NCBI RefSeq assembly: GCF_008831285.2
Contig: NC_045139.1
Span: 3,501,704-3,565,703 of the forward strand
Direction of reading: 5' to 3'
DNA: 64,000 bases
Source of the DNA: Nymphaea colorata
Lineage: Eukaryota > Streptophyta > Magnoliopsida > Nymphaeales > Nymphaeaceae
Shown here: positions 36,255 through 47,565 of the stretch, piece after piece
Numbering within the stretch: position 1 is the stretch's first letter
Layout of the letters: each line of letters opens with the position of its first letter
Made by a program: the position numbers and the translations under genes
The notes under the pieces: generated by a model
What the model was told of the DNA's origin: nothing
Database searches by the model: none
What the model saw: the letters and a program-made list of their open reading frames with translations, nothing else

Positions 36255-36674
36255 TGTAACACCCCAGAAGTTTAATCCCGTATCGAAGATTGTGAGGGAT
36301 CTTCAATGGTTTATAAAGGGAGACTTTAATGAGATGATTGTCCTGGTTCCTAACTTTTTTAGGATTGAAACCGAAACTGCTAGGGGACGGGTTGGGATCC
36401 GTCGAACCAGGGGCTCGAGCTCAGGAGTGGGTCGGGTTGTTATAGTAGTATCAGAGCAGGTTCAACACTCGGACCTGGGTACCACACGCGCAGACATGTG
36501 CCTTAAGGGGAGGTGAATTGGAATACCCCAGAAGTTTAGTCTCGTATCGAAAGCTTTAATGAGATGATTGTCCTGGTTTCTAGCCTTTTTAGGATTGAAA
36601 CCGAAACTGTTAGGGGGCGGGTTGGGATCCGTCGAACCAGGGGCCCGAGCCCAGAAGTGGGTCGAGTTGTTATA
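36255..36674 (+). mobile_element. TRIM-type miniature LTR retrotransposon, complete, with target-site duplication
   Basis: Two direct repeats form the termini: 36255-36444 (starts TGTAACACCCCAGAAG, ends GGGTTGTTATA) and 36519-36674 (starts TGGAATACCCCAGAAG, ends GAGTTGTTATA). The second lacks about 34 bp after the word CGTATCGAA. The 74-bp interior carries a primer-binding site GTATCAGAGC at 36448-36457, complementary to initiator tRNA-Met, and a purine-rich AAGGGGAGGTGAA before the second repeat. The flanking pentamers are TAACG and TAATG, a target-site duplication with one C-to-T change. There is no coding capacity, as in TRIM elements, which depend on other retroelements. Confidence 0.78.
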
Positions 36675-38103
36675 TAATGAAACTTCAGACGTTTTCCAAT
36701 CTCTCTCTGGTTTATAAGCTAAATGTATGGTTTGAGATTGGATTTGGACTGATCAAACCAGATCTTTCTAGGGCAGCTGTTACAGATTATCATAAAAAAA
36801 TAATTCAGATCCGTCACAAGTTTTGCATCTGAATCCAAATCCCAGCATGAAACTTACTGAAATACGAAACCCAGATACACAAAAAATCAGATGGTTAGTC
36901 GTGGAATCTGATTCAGTTTTGCCGCATTCTTGTTTAAGCTTGAAGCCGACTTGGAGATTTGGACGACAGGTTCAGTACTTGGTGATTTGTCAAACATGTT
37001 TTCAAACATCTTGTTCTTAGCATTATCTCTTCCAAATTCATCGAGTATTGCACTTCAAGACAAAGACTAGGTTGAGAATATCGACATGTGAGAATTTGAT
37101 GTACATAATGTATCTACATGCCACAGTACTAAACAAAGCGAGTATATTTTTTGGCTTTGAACAATTATCCTATTGAACACTCTCATTTTTTGTTCAAATG
37201 TTTGATAAATCTACTCCTATTTTGGAGCAAATGCATTGACCATTCACACCTTGTTCCTAACGCCAAACGGCCCTAAAACTTGCAACCTTGAAAACACGAT
37301 AACAAAGTACATCTCACTTTCCTCATTAAGTTTCTCTTGATTTGTCAATAAAAACCTAACAAAGCATGTTTTCTTTTACAGATGCGATTAGCAGGATGCT
37401 GACTAGTTTATCTCCAGAAGCACGACCTGGCTACTAAACTCTTGACCTCTTTCAATTCAAATGTTTTAAATCCAAATTAACTCCTAATTGGGTAGTTCAA
37501 AGCTCTTATTGGCTTTACAATTCACATATAGCTGCTAGAAACAGTTTCCTTAGACCATGTTTGATTCTGGGAACGCCTCATTACGGAACAGAGCACCTCA
37601 TTTCCTTCCACACTTTCCATGGTAAACCATGAAACAAGTCATTGCTTAATAACCAAAAGAATATCTATGAAGGTGCAAGCTGCGTTCATGAAGGCCCCAC
37701 AAGGACTTGCTCTCACTTGTTCTGTCCCACCTGTTCCGGAACGTGTCCCTGGTAGCTTCCAACCCTGCGACACACTTCTCCTGTAAAAGAAGTCCTTTCA
37801 AGGGTTTTTTATCATTCAGCTGGTCCCCTCCAATATACCATTGACAAGACGTGGTGCATGTATAAGACAAAGTGCTTTATACTGTGAAGCAAAAAGCCAA
37901 TGCGTTGCCATATTTACAGCAGAAAACAAGGAAGTGAAAGCGATGTAAAATTTGGAAGAAGAGGCTGTAGGAACATCGTCAAAATGAATAGGAGGTAAAC
38001 TGGAAGTCTAAATTGTAGTAAGACATGTAGGGAAAAAGAGAAGAAACAAAAAGGAAATAAGACTGCCAAACGATCAAGAACAAGAAATCAGTCGACAGAA
38101 AAG
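36675..38103. other. Intergenic region
   Basis: No gene recognised. A minus-strand open stretch at 37646-37870 is unidentified. A TGTTTGATTCTGGGAACG word at 37558 resembles the end of a hAT-type MITE, but I found no partner. Confidence 0.4.
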
Positions 38104-38175
38104 CAATTTCTCCACCATGTGAGAAGGGAGTTTCCTCACAGTCTTGTCACTTTCGGGAGGATCACCAAGTTTCCC

Positions 38176-38215
<40 letters not shown>

Positions 38216-38586
38216 TTTATTTGTTTATTTATTTGGGAAGGTGAAGTACTCTGGTTGTCTGCAATGCAAATGCCTTGCATGTGTGAGGTGTGGGAGCATG
38301 CAAACAAACACAGTATTTCAGCTCATCATGTATATATATATACTCAGTTGAAATTTCGCTTTCTATAAAGAAAGCTTATCGCATGGTGGAGAAAGTGTGA
38401 GATTTGAGCATGATAAGAGAAATCAACTCCTAGTGTGTGTTTATTTGTAAATATATATACTCAGATAAAAAGTTGGCTTTCTATATAGAAAACTGGGTGA
38501 TCCTCCTGAAAATGACAAGACTGAGGAAACTGCCTTCTTACATGGTGGAGAACGAGTCCTCTATGAATGGCTAGAGAAATCAACAC

Positions 38587-38641
<55 letters not shown>
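38104..38641. repeat. Three copies of a repeat unit abutting TA microsatellites
   Basis: Copy 1 is inverted (38104-38180), copy 2 is direct (38331-38435) and copy 3 is direct (38451-38595). All carry CATGGTGGAGAA. Copies 1 and 3 share GGTGATCCTCC, TGACAAGACTG and GAGGAAACT, making inverted arms of 55-57 bp at 38110-38166 and 38496-38550. Copies 2 and 3 share ACTCAG, CTTTCTATA and GAGAAATCAAC. TA tracts lie at 38178-38211 and 38592-38641, and short TATATA runs precede copies 2 and 3. Elements bounded by TA tracts recall the rice Micron family, which targets TA microsatellites. Confidence 0.6.
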
Positions 38642-38651
<10 letters not shown>

Positions 38652-38659
38652 TTAGATTA

Positions 38660-40461
38660 TTATAAAAACAACATTAAAACCTAAAAAATGATCAATTAAT
38701 ATATACTTTTCATCAACCTTTCATTAATATCATATTGGTAAGGTTAGATTAAAAAAAAAACACTTTAAATATCACATTTAAAGGGTTTGGTTTTGATCCT
38801 GGACCTAATGGTCTGGTTTTTACCCTTATATACACATCTTTGTTACCACTATATGGCGTGTCACCAACTGGCCTGGTGGCGGGGCGGACAAGGGCGGAGT
38901 TAAGATTTTTTTCAAGAGCGGGCTAAACAGTCTAACCTCGAATCCGGTAATATCAAACTAAACCTGAATCTAAAAAATATATTGTACAACTAAATTTTTT
39001 TAATTTTTTTAATGTATTTTTTTTTTTTTGGAGGTGGCCGCGGGTGCTGGTGGATGAGGTAGGGAGGGACTTGAGAAATAAAAGGTTGGGAAGAAAGAAA
39101 TTGTGAAAAAAATAATATAAAATAACAAAGTAAACAACATGTGAACCATTCGATTTAAGGATTGAAAGGTTTAAATATATTGTTTTGACAAATACATACA
39201 AAAGTTATGGTGCAGTTTATATATATATATATATCGTCTGCTTAGGTCTAGAGTTTTGATTTGATTATAAATTGGTGGTTGAGTCACTGACCGTTTTCTT
39301 GACCATTTTAATGAGAAAATTTATTGCCCCAGCGCCCGTTAGCAAAAGATCCATAATGGCTGGACTTTACTCCGGCCCACATACCTGGACTCAGGTCCAT
39401 ACACGACAGTTTTGTTTCCATTATGAGACGGTGTCAGTCTCTCACTGTCCTGACAGTGCCTTTGGCCACCCATTAAAGAATCTATTTTAAGCGTTGATAG
39501 TCTCAAATCATATCCAAGGTTATACTAAAAGATACGTTTTGTAAATCCTCCGTCCACGTTGCATGTAAAAAAATGTGCTGATTTAAAGTTGAATGGAGGA
39601 AATATAACAAAAAAACAAAAAAAATTCTCCCTCCGCCACTTCGTTCTGCATAAAAGCCAAAAATGGCTGTGTCAAAATATCAACTAGTCCATCAACTAAA
39701 TCTACGTGAAAAAAAAAACCTTTTTTTTTCATTTACCCCCTAGGCCATCCAGTTGCTCTCTCTCTCTCTCATGTGTGATGTGAGCCAAATGAGGTCAGCA
39801 AAAGATACCCGACATAATGCAGAGGGTGCTAAATGCTTAATGCAGAGGGTGCTTCTGTGCTGCTGCTATTTTGATACGGGCCTGCCTAATTGAACCTTTG
39901 AGCAGATCAGATCTTCGAAAGCTCGTGCGAAGGTAAATAAGTTGAGCTTTGGACGATCTTATTTGACATTTTTTCGACTCATTAATAGAATTTTGGTCTC
40001 TATAAAGTAAAAACTCTCTCAGTTTAATCTGAAATTGGAATTTTCATTTCAGATGTGTAATCATCAAGAAATCTCAGTGCCTACAGAAGGCAAAGTTTTT
40101 GAAAAGTTGCCAGGGGCAGTTACGGAGAGCCAATACTAGTTAAGCACAGCCAGAGCGCTTTTTTCTCGTGGTGGTGTGACTTTGTTAGATCCATTGAGCG
40201 AGTTTGAACGTCTTCTTTACGTCTTTCTCTTTCTCTCTTTTTCTACTTTATGAATGTTGTGATCTTGCAAAGTACAAAACAATCTTTGGAAACGCCCTTT
40301 GCGTAATAATCCTGCCTCTTGGAAGATAAACGCCCAGCCAAAACCAGAAAGAAAAAGTACATTTCTCTGTCACTTTTTGCGTCAATTCTGCCCCATCATG
40401 GGGTGCATCGTTTTGTCAATTATGACGAACGTATTGGCATTGAATCACCAGTACGCTCTGA
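38660..40461. other. Intergenic region and upstream flank of the NAL1-like gene
   Basis: No gene recognised before the protease gene. A 16-bp word, TAATGCAGAGGGTGCT, occurs twice close together near 39815-39850. The promoter of the protease gene should lie in the right part; no clear TATA box was chosen. Confidence 0.4.
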
Positions 40462-40641
40462 AAAGGATCTGTGTGGAGTCTGTGCACCATTTACTACCCT
40501 CCCTTCCTTTTTGTAGGACCAACGCCACAACTACCACCCTCCCTTCTCTGCTTCTTCTGCTCATTCGTTTCTCATACATGGCGTCCCCAAGACTTCGGAA
40601 TCGCATTTGGGCAGCCAGCACCCATAGACAGGCGCCTCCTT

Positions 40642-43600
40642 ATGCGTCCTTCTATCTTGTTCCGCCCGCCTGACGATACGGCCAGGGAGCGGGCGTCCTT
40701 CTTTACGGAGGTGCAGAGGCAGCTGGATTCCGAGGAGGGCGGCGCCTTGCCGGCGGGGCGGCAGGCCACCACCATCCTCGATCTGATGGTAATAAGGGCC
40801 TCTCACAGTAAGATATTGAGGCGCTACAGCCTTGGCACCGCCGTCGGGTTTCGGATGAGGAAGGGCGCTCTCACTGACGTACCTGCCATATTGGTTTTCG
40901 TCTCCCGGAAGGTTAACAGGCGATGGTTGTTGGATTGCCAAGTCTTGCCAACAAAGCTTGTGGTATTGGTTTCGCCGTTGGAATTTTTTAGTGCCAAGTT
41001 GGGAGTTTTTAATTATTGAATACGATTCATGCTAATGTTGGGGTTTTAGGTTGTTGGATTTGGATAATAACATGTAAGGGTTTTATGTGTTAAATTTATG
41101 GTGCCTTGTGCTTTTTACTTTCGTATGCCATAATATTGTATGGAGTTTTCATTGTTGATTGAGTGTTTTACAGAACGACGCCTGGGTTATGCATTCATTT
41201 GCTTTTGTTGGCGCCGTTTTGGGAGCTGTAGTTTTGATTTGGTTAATGCCCTGGCGGGGATTTTACTTCTCAAGTGCATCACAGGCTAAAGATGCTATGC
41301 GAGTCTAAAAACCTTCGCGTTAATTATCGAAGAGCCGATTGTACAGTGCCTTGAATGATTGAATCACGTCATGGCTTAGATATAGAAGCTCTGTTCTTCA
41401 TATTTTCCCTCCTGTTGTATAACATGTAGACAACGTAATGGCTTTCTTTTTCGCTTTTTGTATCTGTCAACGTGAATGATAGTTGGAATATGATGATTAG
41501 TGTGTCTTAGTTTTTCTCCTGAGAGTGATTCTTTTCCAGTTTTCTTGTCTAGGGTCCTGGAGGCATTTGGTGTGACGTGGACGTTGTGGAATTCTCTTAC
41601 TATACTTCGCATGCTTCAACATCAAGGGAGCAAGTTTACACGGAGCTTGTAGAGGGCCTAAGAGGAAGTGATCCACAAATTGGTCCTGGTTCTCAGGTGT
41701 CTCTATTGTTGCTCGATAATACATCCTAACTCTTTCACTGCAAAATTTCACCATTAGTTTATAAAAAAAAATTCAAAGAATTCCCTTCTTTTTCACGTTA
41801 GATTTCTCCTTCAGACTTACCAGTTCCAGTTATGTTGTCCTCCATTTGCTTGATACCAAGAGTCTTTTAAATATTTTTGCATTATGTGAAGTATTGGTTT
41901 TTCTCATGCTAAAGCAAATGAACACCATTACTAGAAGTGTTTAATCAATTGTTTTTAGATGTGGGCTGTTATTGTTGACTTGCAGCAGACTATTCTGTTT
42001 CACTCGCCTCTCATCTCATTGACAGATGTGTTTTCTGCAAAAGCCATGTAAGATGCTTTTGCATTAGATGATCTGTTGTTGGTGTCCTTAAATCTGTTTA
42101 CAAATGCGTCGCGCTGTGTTGCTTGCACTAACTGCACATGCGTGCATTTCTGAGACTCTGACCTGTACCATCACCATGTGCTTTGATAGAAGGATCATTT
42201 TCCATTTGGATTTATATTTAACATGATGATGATGGCAGTTTGTTGGCCTTGACCATGGATTAAATGTGATCAATTTGCCCTTTTTGTTGTTGTTTTAATT
42301 TTCAGTTAGTATATCATATTTGTATCCATAGAGGAAAAGCCTCTATGTGAGCCTCCCCAAAAAGTTTAGAAAATTTTGTTTGATTCGTTATCAGGTTTCG
42401 AGTCAAGAAACTTATGGAACTCTTGGAATGATAGTAAGAAGCCGAATTGATTCTCATCAAGTTGGATTTTTGACGAATCGTCATGTTGCTGTGGACTTGG
42501 ACCATGCCAGTCAAAAGATGTTCCATCCTCTACCACCTAATCTTGGGCCAGGTGTCTGTCTGGGTGCTGTTGAGAGAACAACTTCATTTGTTAAAGATAA
42601 ACTTTGGTATGGCATTTTTGCTAGCAGGAGTCCAGGTTAGTTCTTGAACTTGCACTGTAGCACTCTGTGCTTTTCTTATATGAAACAAATATGTACGACA
42701 CAGACATCCACTGTTTTGCCTCAGTGCCTTCTGATATTGCAGTAAACTACATCGAGTGACATTCTTGCACTCATATGGCAAAGCCAACTTCTGCTGTGGC
42801 TGCTGTTCTCTCGTCCTATTTTGGTACTTGTCATTCAAAATTTGATATTATCCAAAGTTATGCTTATCAAAAATGGTGGATAATTGTCCATTTGGTGCAC
42901 ATCGTCTTACAGGGCATTTTAAGTTTTAGTTCTTCTCATGATTGACTTATCAAAGTTTAACGTATGTTTTGGGAATATGCAGAAACATTTGTGCGAGCAG
43001 ACGGAGCTTTTGTCCCATTTGCGGACAGCTTCGATTTAAGTAAAGTGACAACCTCAGTCAAGGGAGTGGGTGACATGGGGGAGGTCATACACGTTGATCT
43101 ACAAGCACCTATTGGCACCATTATTGGCAAACCTGTTGTGAAAGTTGGAAGGAGCTCGGGCCTTACTAAAGGCATGATTCTTGCATATGCTCTGGAATAT
43201 AATGATGACAAAGGGATCTGTTATTTCACAGATTTTCTTGTCATTGGAGAAGATGGGCAGACATTTGACCTTGAAGGTGACAGTGGTAGTCTCATTCTCA
43301 TTGTTGATGATGGTTTAGAAAAGCCCAGGCCTATAGGCATCATATGGGGTGGCACTGAAAATCGAGGACGCCTCAAGCTTAAGGATGGATTGGGTCTCTG
43401 CAGTTGGACTAGTGCTGTTGATCTTGGCCGCCTTCTTAATCTGCTTGAGCTAGATTTGGTCACTAGAGATGAAGAACTTCAAGGTTAAAAGATCTCCTGG
43501 CTTGGAATATGGGGCAGTCCTAAACTTCATATGGTTCTCATATGACAGGCTATGGTCGTCCTTGCTGTAAAGGACGTGTGATTCTGGGCATGATAGCACC

Positions 43601-44366
43601 TCTTTTTTTTTTTTTCCAATTCAGGTTCCAATTTTAACCACATGCCTTTAGCGGTCCTCTCTGATATTTGCATCTTTTTAGTAATTTGTATAATTTTATA
43701 CTTTGTAGTGATATTATTGTCAACCTCAGAATTAACCTTACAAATGTAAAGTGACTCTTTTGTCCAAAAGATTTAGTAAGCAAAACTTCTCTTCTAAATA
43801 ATGATCACGCAAATTTTTATGAGATTCGGGTTGGAGGGAGATGGAAGGTTGACCTTCTTCACAAACATTTTATATATTTTGTGATATGAACTTGCTTAAC
43901 TTATTATTCCAACCAGACTCGGTGATTGTTCCATTTTCAAAGCATTTAAGTTGCCAGAATAGTATTCAATATGCGACATTCTAACTGCTGTTAAGTGTTG
44001 GTTTAACTTCTTGCCGTCTGTTGTATGTCTCAACTCTTTTATTTAGTTTGGGAGATTGGTATCTTGGGCTAAACTGATAGCATTTTCCTTAAGCATGTGA
44101 TGTAGGGCCTTGTCATCAATTCCACCTATATTGAAGTTTTGGTGTCACATTTAGGTTGAACTAGTCAATAGGTTATTGATTTACTCCTTGTTAGTTATGA
44201 GTACCATAATGCTTTTCTGTTAATAATCATATTTTCTTTCCTTTTAGCCTGCTTTTCTCTTGGATTTACAATTTCTATGTATCGAAAGCATAAATCATGT
44301 AGCCCATTCTTCCATGTTTGTGCACATGCGTGCATGAATAGACATATATAATCTATTTGCATTCTC

Positions 44367-44441
<75 letters not shown>

Positions 44442-44947
44442 AATTGTTGTGGTATTTTATTTCATTTCCGTTGGAAGGTCCTCCTATGTCTAGTTTGCCT
44501 GTTCCCTAGCCACCGGTTAGTGCATTGGACTACTTGGACCTAACCTACTATTTCTCATTCTTGTGCTTCAGGCTTGATACTTTTTGCTCATCTTTCATGC
44601 AGCATGTTTCAATAACTTGACTACTCGTGATGCAGAAGCTATGGAAGAGAAAGAATGCATATCAAATGCAGCATCTGTTGAGGAGGCACCTCCTAAAGGT
44701 TGCACCTCGCCAATTACATCAACCACTGGACAATCCAGGTAAGCTTCGTTTGAACTTACTACATCAAGGAAATTTATCCCTGCGCCCTAAAATAGTGATG
44801 CGAACTACTGTTTCACCGAAGTGATTTCCTCACCCGGTTGACAGGGACATCGCTAATGTGGAGCACCAGTTGATGCAGGACTCCCATGCCTTCTTTGAGC
44901 AGACAAATTTAAGCAGAAATCTGTTTCCTGAAAATATATCGGGGTAA
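40642..44947 (+). CDS. NAL1: NARROW LEAF1-like trypsin-type serine protease
   Basis: Exons: 40642-40959, 41553-41696, 42395-42635, 42983-43483, 44636-44738 and 44845-44947 (stop TAA), about 469 aa, all in phase. Exon 1 has LGTAVGFRMRKGALTDVPA and AILVFVSRKVNRRW. Exon 2 starts GPGGIWCDVDVVEFSY. Exon 3 holds the catalytic histidine in FLTNRHVAVD, and exon 4 the serine in FDLEGDSGSLI plus KVGRSSGLTKG and GIIWGGTENRGRLKL. An Asp in VRADGAFVPF probably completes the triad. Rice NAL1 controls leaf width, vein number and auxin-related growth; whether this copy does so is inference. The frame is open back to 40462 without an upstream ATG, so the ATG at 40642 is the first in frame. The N-terminus is shorter than in family members, and an acceptor-like TTTTTGTAG at 40509-40517 could mark a missed 5' exon. 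Confidence 0.88.
44369..44439. repeat. (TA)n microsatellite in the fourth intron of the NAL1-like gene
   Basis: About 35 uninterrupted TA units lie inside the intron 43484-44635. Confidence 0.92.
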
Positions 44948-46120
44948 GAGATGTTAAGCACAGTCTAAATGATGATGTCTCCATTTCATTTCCAACTATA
45001 AACAGATGGGGGATCAACAGTTGTCAAGTTAGCTGCTAACTCTAACTGTGTCAACAAATTGTTGAGTTGGCTATCTCTAGTAAAGTCTTCAAGGCCATCG
45101 AGGTGAGTTCTACATTCCACTGATATAGATTATTTTACGACACTTTGCAGTTGATAACGTTGTCTAAACTAGTTTTATGTTTTTTGGGTTTTTGTCCAGG
45201 TGTTCGCATATAAGTTTCATATACTCTTTGATTTTCTTGAGACGATTGATGTTGGAAAAGTATTGGAAAACCATACTCAGTTATTGGCTTCATTGGATTA
45301 ATTGAATTTATGGGAACTAAATGATGAATCTGTTGTACCACACTCTCCAAGCGAATTAAATGAATCTCTCTCTCCCTCCCTCCTGTGTTCATGTCGAACT
45401 GCTGTTCTGCTACTGGACCAATGTATCTTTGGTTGAGCATGTTGTATAACCAGAAACTCATCTCATGATTGACAAAAGACAACAACTGAAGCACTGACGT
45501 AAAACGAAGCAAAAGAGAAGATAGAAGCAGGAAACAAGAAGAATAAAGGAAATCCATGGATGTGGATAACTGTAATAAGTCAATATTATGTTTTGGTTCC
45601 AACAGATATAAAATCAGAAACCTTATTTTGTTTTCCAAACGTTAATTCTCGAGTCTAATTTTGCCTATAATTTAAAAAAAATGATCATTTTTTCCCCTTT
45701 CTACAGGCATATTGTGAAAAAATTGTTAATCAAGGACCTGAGTGAACGTCCATTAACTTGTGAAACGAAAAAAATCAGCTGCAATTTCTTTTCAATATTT
45801 CCGTCGGCGAACTTGATTACTTTGATCCTCAGCAGCCACCGGTCCTCTTGATGCAGGTGGCTTTGACGTTGTCGAGGAATGTAATGCTGTATATACCACC
45901 TTCTTTTTTCTGTTGAATAAAAGGATAGGAGCCTTCTCCCAGCCGCTCCTTCATTGGAACTGAATTACATGACTGCCGCTTTTTGCCAATATGTTTTTGT
46001 TTCTCCTGTTAACGAAAGTTTATTTCAAATACTTATTTGACAGTTCTTACTTGAAAGAGAAGTATAGCTCTTTTTAAGAAATTGTGAACCGTAGCTTCTC
46101 TTTTGAAATAGTGACCGTAG
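44948..46120. other. 3' region of the NAL1-like gene and intergenic DNA
   Basis: A possible 3' UTR exon ends at a GAG/GTGAGT donor near 45103. An AATAAA-like signal lies near 45542. A minus-strand ORF of 167 codons (45135-45638) shows no recognisable motif and is not called. Confidence 0.4.
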
Positions 46121-46125
46121 TTATG

Positions 46126-46375
46126 TGTCAGTAGTAGAAAATTAGGGAACCGTAGAGCACCTTTTAGTAAAAAGCCAAAGGTGTAGTTATAATAAGACCT
46201 CTTCATCGGGTCCCCTTGTGGGTCGACCCCATATCCCGAGTTCTCTTATAGAGTCTGTAATTACGAGTGTTTGGGTATTGATCAGGAGGTTGAAAGAAGT
46301 TCCTCCCACGCTGCGTTGGGAAGGTCTGCCTCTTAACTATTCTGCTGGGCAAAGTTTAGGGAGGTCTGCATAACA
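46126..46375 (+). repeat. 5' LTR
   Basis: Starts TGTCAGTAGTAG and ends TCTGCATAACA, directly before the primer-binding site. It is the counterpart of 49943-50204. Confidence 0.9.
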
Positions 46376-46419
46376 AGGTATCAGAGTCGTCGAACCTGGG
46401 GAAGAAGGAGACCAAGGAG

Positions 46420-47565
46420 ATGGCCGGGCGAGACACCTTGGCACTGTTGGAAGGGCTGCGGCAGCAGACTGAGGAATCCCGGCAGCTTGTGCCCAATCAC
46501 TTGGAGACAGTGGTGAAGAATTGCAGCGAAATGGGGCAACGGTTAGAAGAAGTGGTTCATTGGATGCAGACGATGATGCACTCAGTCTTGGTAGAGCAGC
46601 AGGCCTTGGGCGCGATGTTCAGAGAGTTGCTCCACAAGGTAAGTTCAGAAACCCATTCTAAGAATGCCTCACCTTCTCGTCATTCCCCTCTGCCTCCCTT
46701 ACCTCCAGACGACCCGCACAATCACCGTGGGACTGCAGGAGATTGTCTGATGCAGGGTCAGACCTCACTATTCAAAATCCCCAAAATGGATTTTCCGAAA
46801 TTCACAGAGGACGACCCAATCAGCTGGCTGTTCACGGCTGAGCTATATTTCGAATGTCAAGCAATTCCTGCGGAGCAACACGTGAGTCACGCCGCTGTGC
46901 ATATGGAAGGACCAGCGATCAGATGGTTTCGTTGGATGGTGCTTCAGCAAGGGTGACCCACCTTGGAGCAATTCGTGGATGCTATTACAATGAGATTCAG
47001 CCCCTCTGTGTACATAGATTTTAATGTGGAACTTTCCAAGATTAAGTAGACGTCCACAGCAATGGAGGATCAAGTCCATTTCAAGGAAATAAGTAACATG
47101 CTGAGGGGCTGGCCGCAAGAGGCGCTGCTAGGGGCATTCGTCGATGGCTTGAAGGACGAACTGCGGATTGAAGTTCAAGTAGCAAAACCAAAATATCTAC
47201 TAGAAGGCTTTGAGTTGGCTCGAATTGCTGAAGACAAGTCCCTTAGATTGAACGCTGGAACGAAGCAGAATAGAAGTGGACGTCTGATGTTCGGTCGACT
47301 TAACCTGCCCAGTAAGAAGAAGAGTGACGCCCCTGCGGTAGTGAAGAAGGAGGACATGATAGTGGTAATCAAGAAATTAAATCCAGAACAAATTAAAGAT
47401 CGTCGACGCTGTGGACTATGTTTCCATTGCAATAAGCGATGGAGCCCCAATCATGTCTGTCGAAAACTGCACGTGCACCTGGTAGAAGTGAACGATGAGG
47501 GCGAAACAACAGAGGAAGAAGGAGAAGAGGTCTCAAAAGAAGAGGAGTTGGCAGAAGAAGACGAG
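46420..47565 (+). pseudogene. gag of the Ty3/gypsy element (capsid and zinc knuckle), two in-frame stops
   Basis: The frame opens with MAGRDTLALLEGL. Capsid-like blocks MDFPKFTEDDPISWL and HMEGPAIRWFRWM follow. TGA at 46954-46956 and TAG at 47047-47049 interrupt it, and it continues from 47062 with [19 protein letters not shown] zinc knuckle [14 protein letters not shown] lies at 47419-47460. A Glu-rich linker follows, and then the frame runs straight into reverse transcriptase, so the protease and the N-terminal third of RT are missing. Confidence 0.88.

Noticed and set aside
38110..38550. MicroRNA precursor interpretation of the foldback
   Set aside because: The arms are about 330 bp apart, flanked by TA tracts, and a third copy exists, so a repeat family explains it better.
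40299..40673. 124-codon ORF overlapping the NAL1-like exon 1
   Set aside because: Different frame from the clearly homologous protease frame.
45135..45638. 167-codon minus-strand ORF
   Set aside because: No family motif, and it overlaps the likely 3' UTR of the NAL1-like gene.
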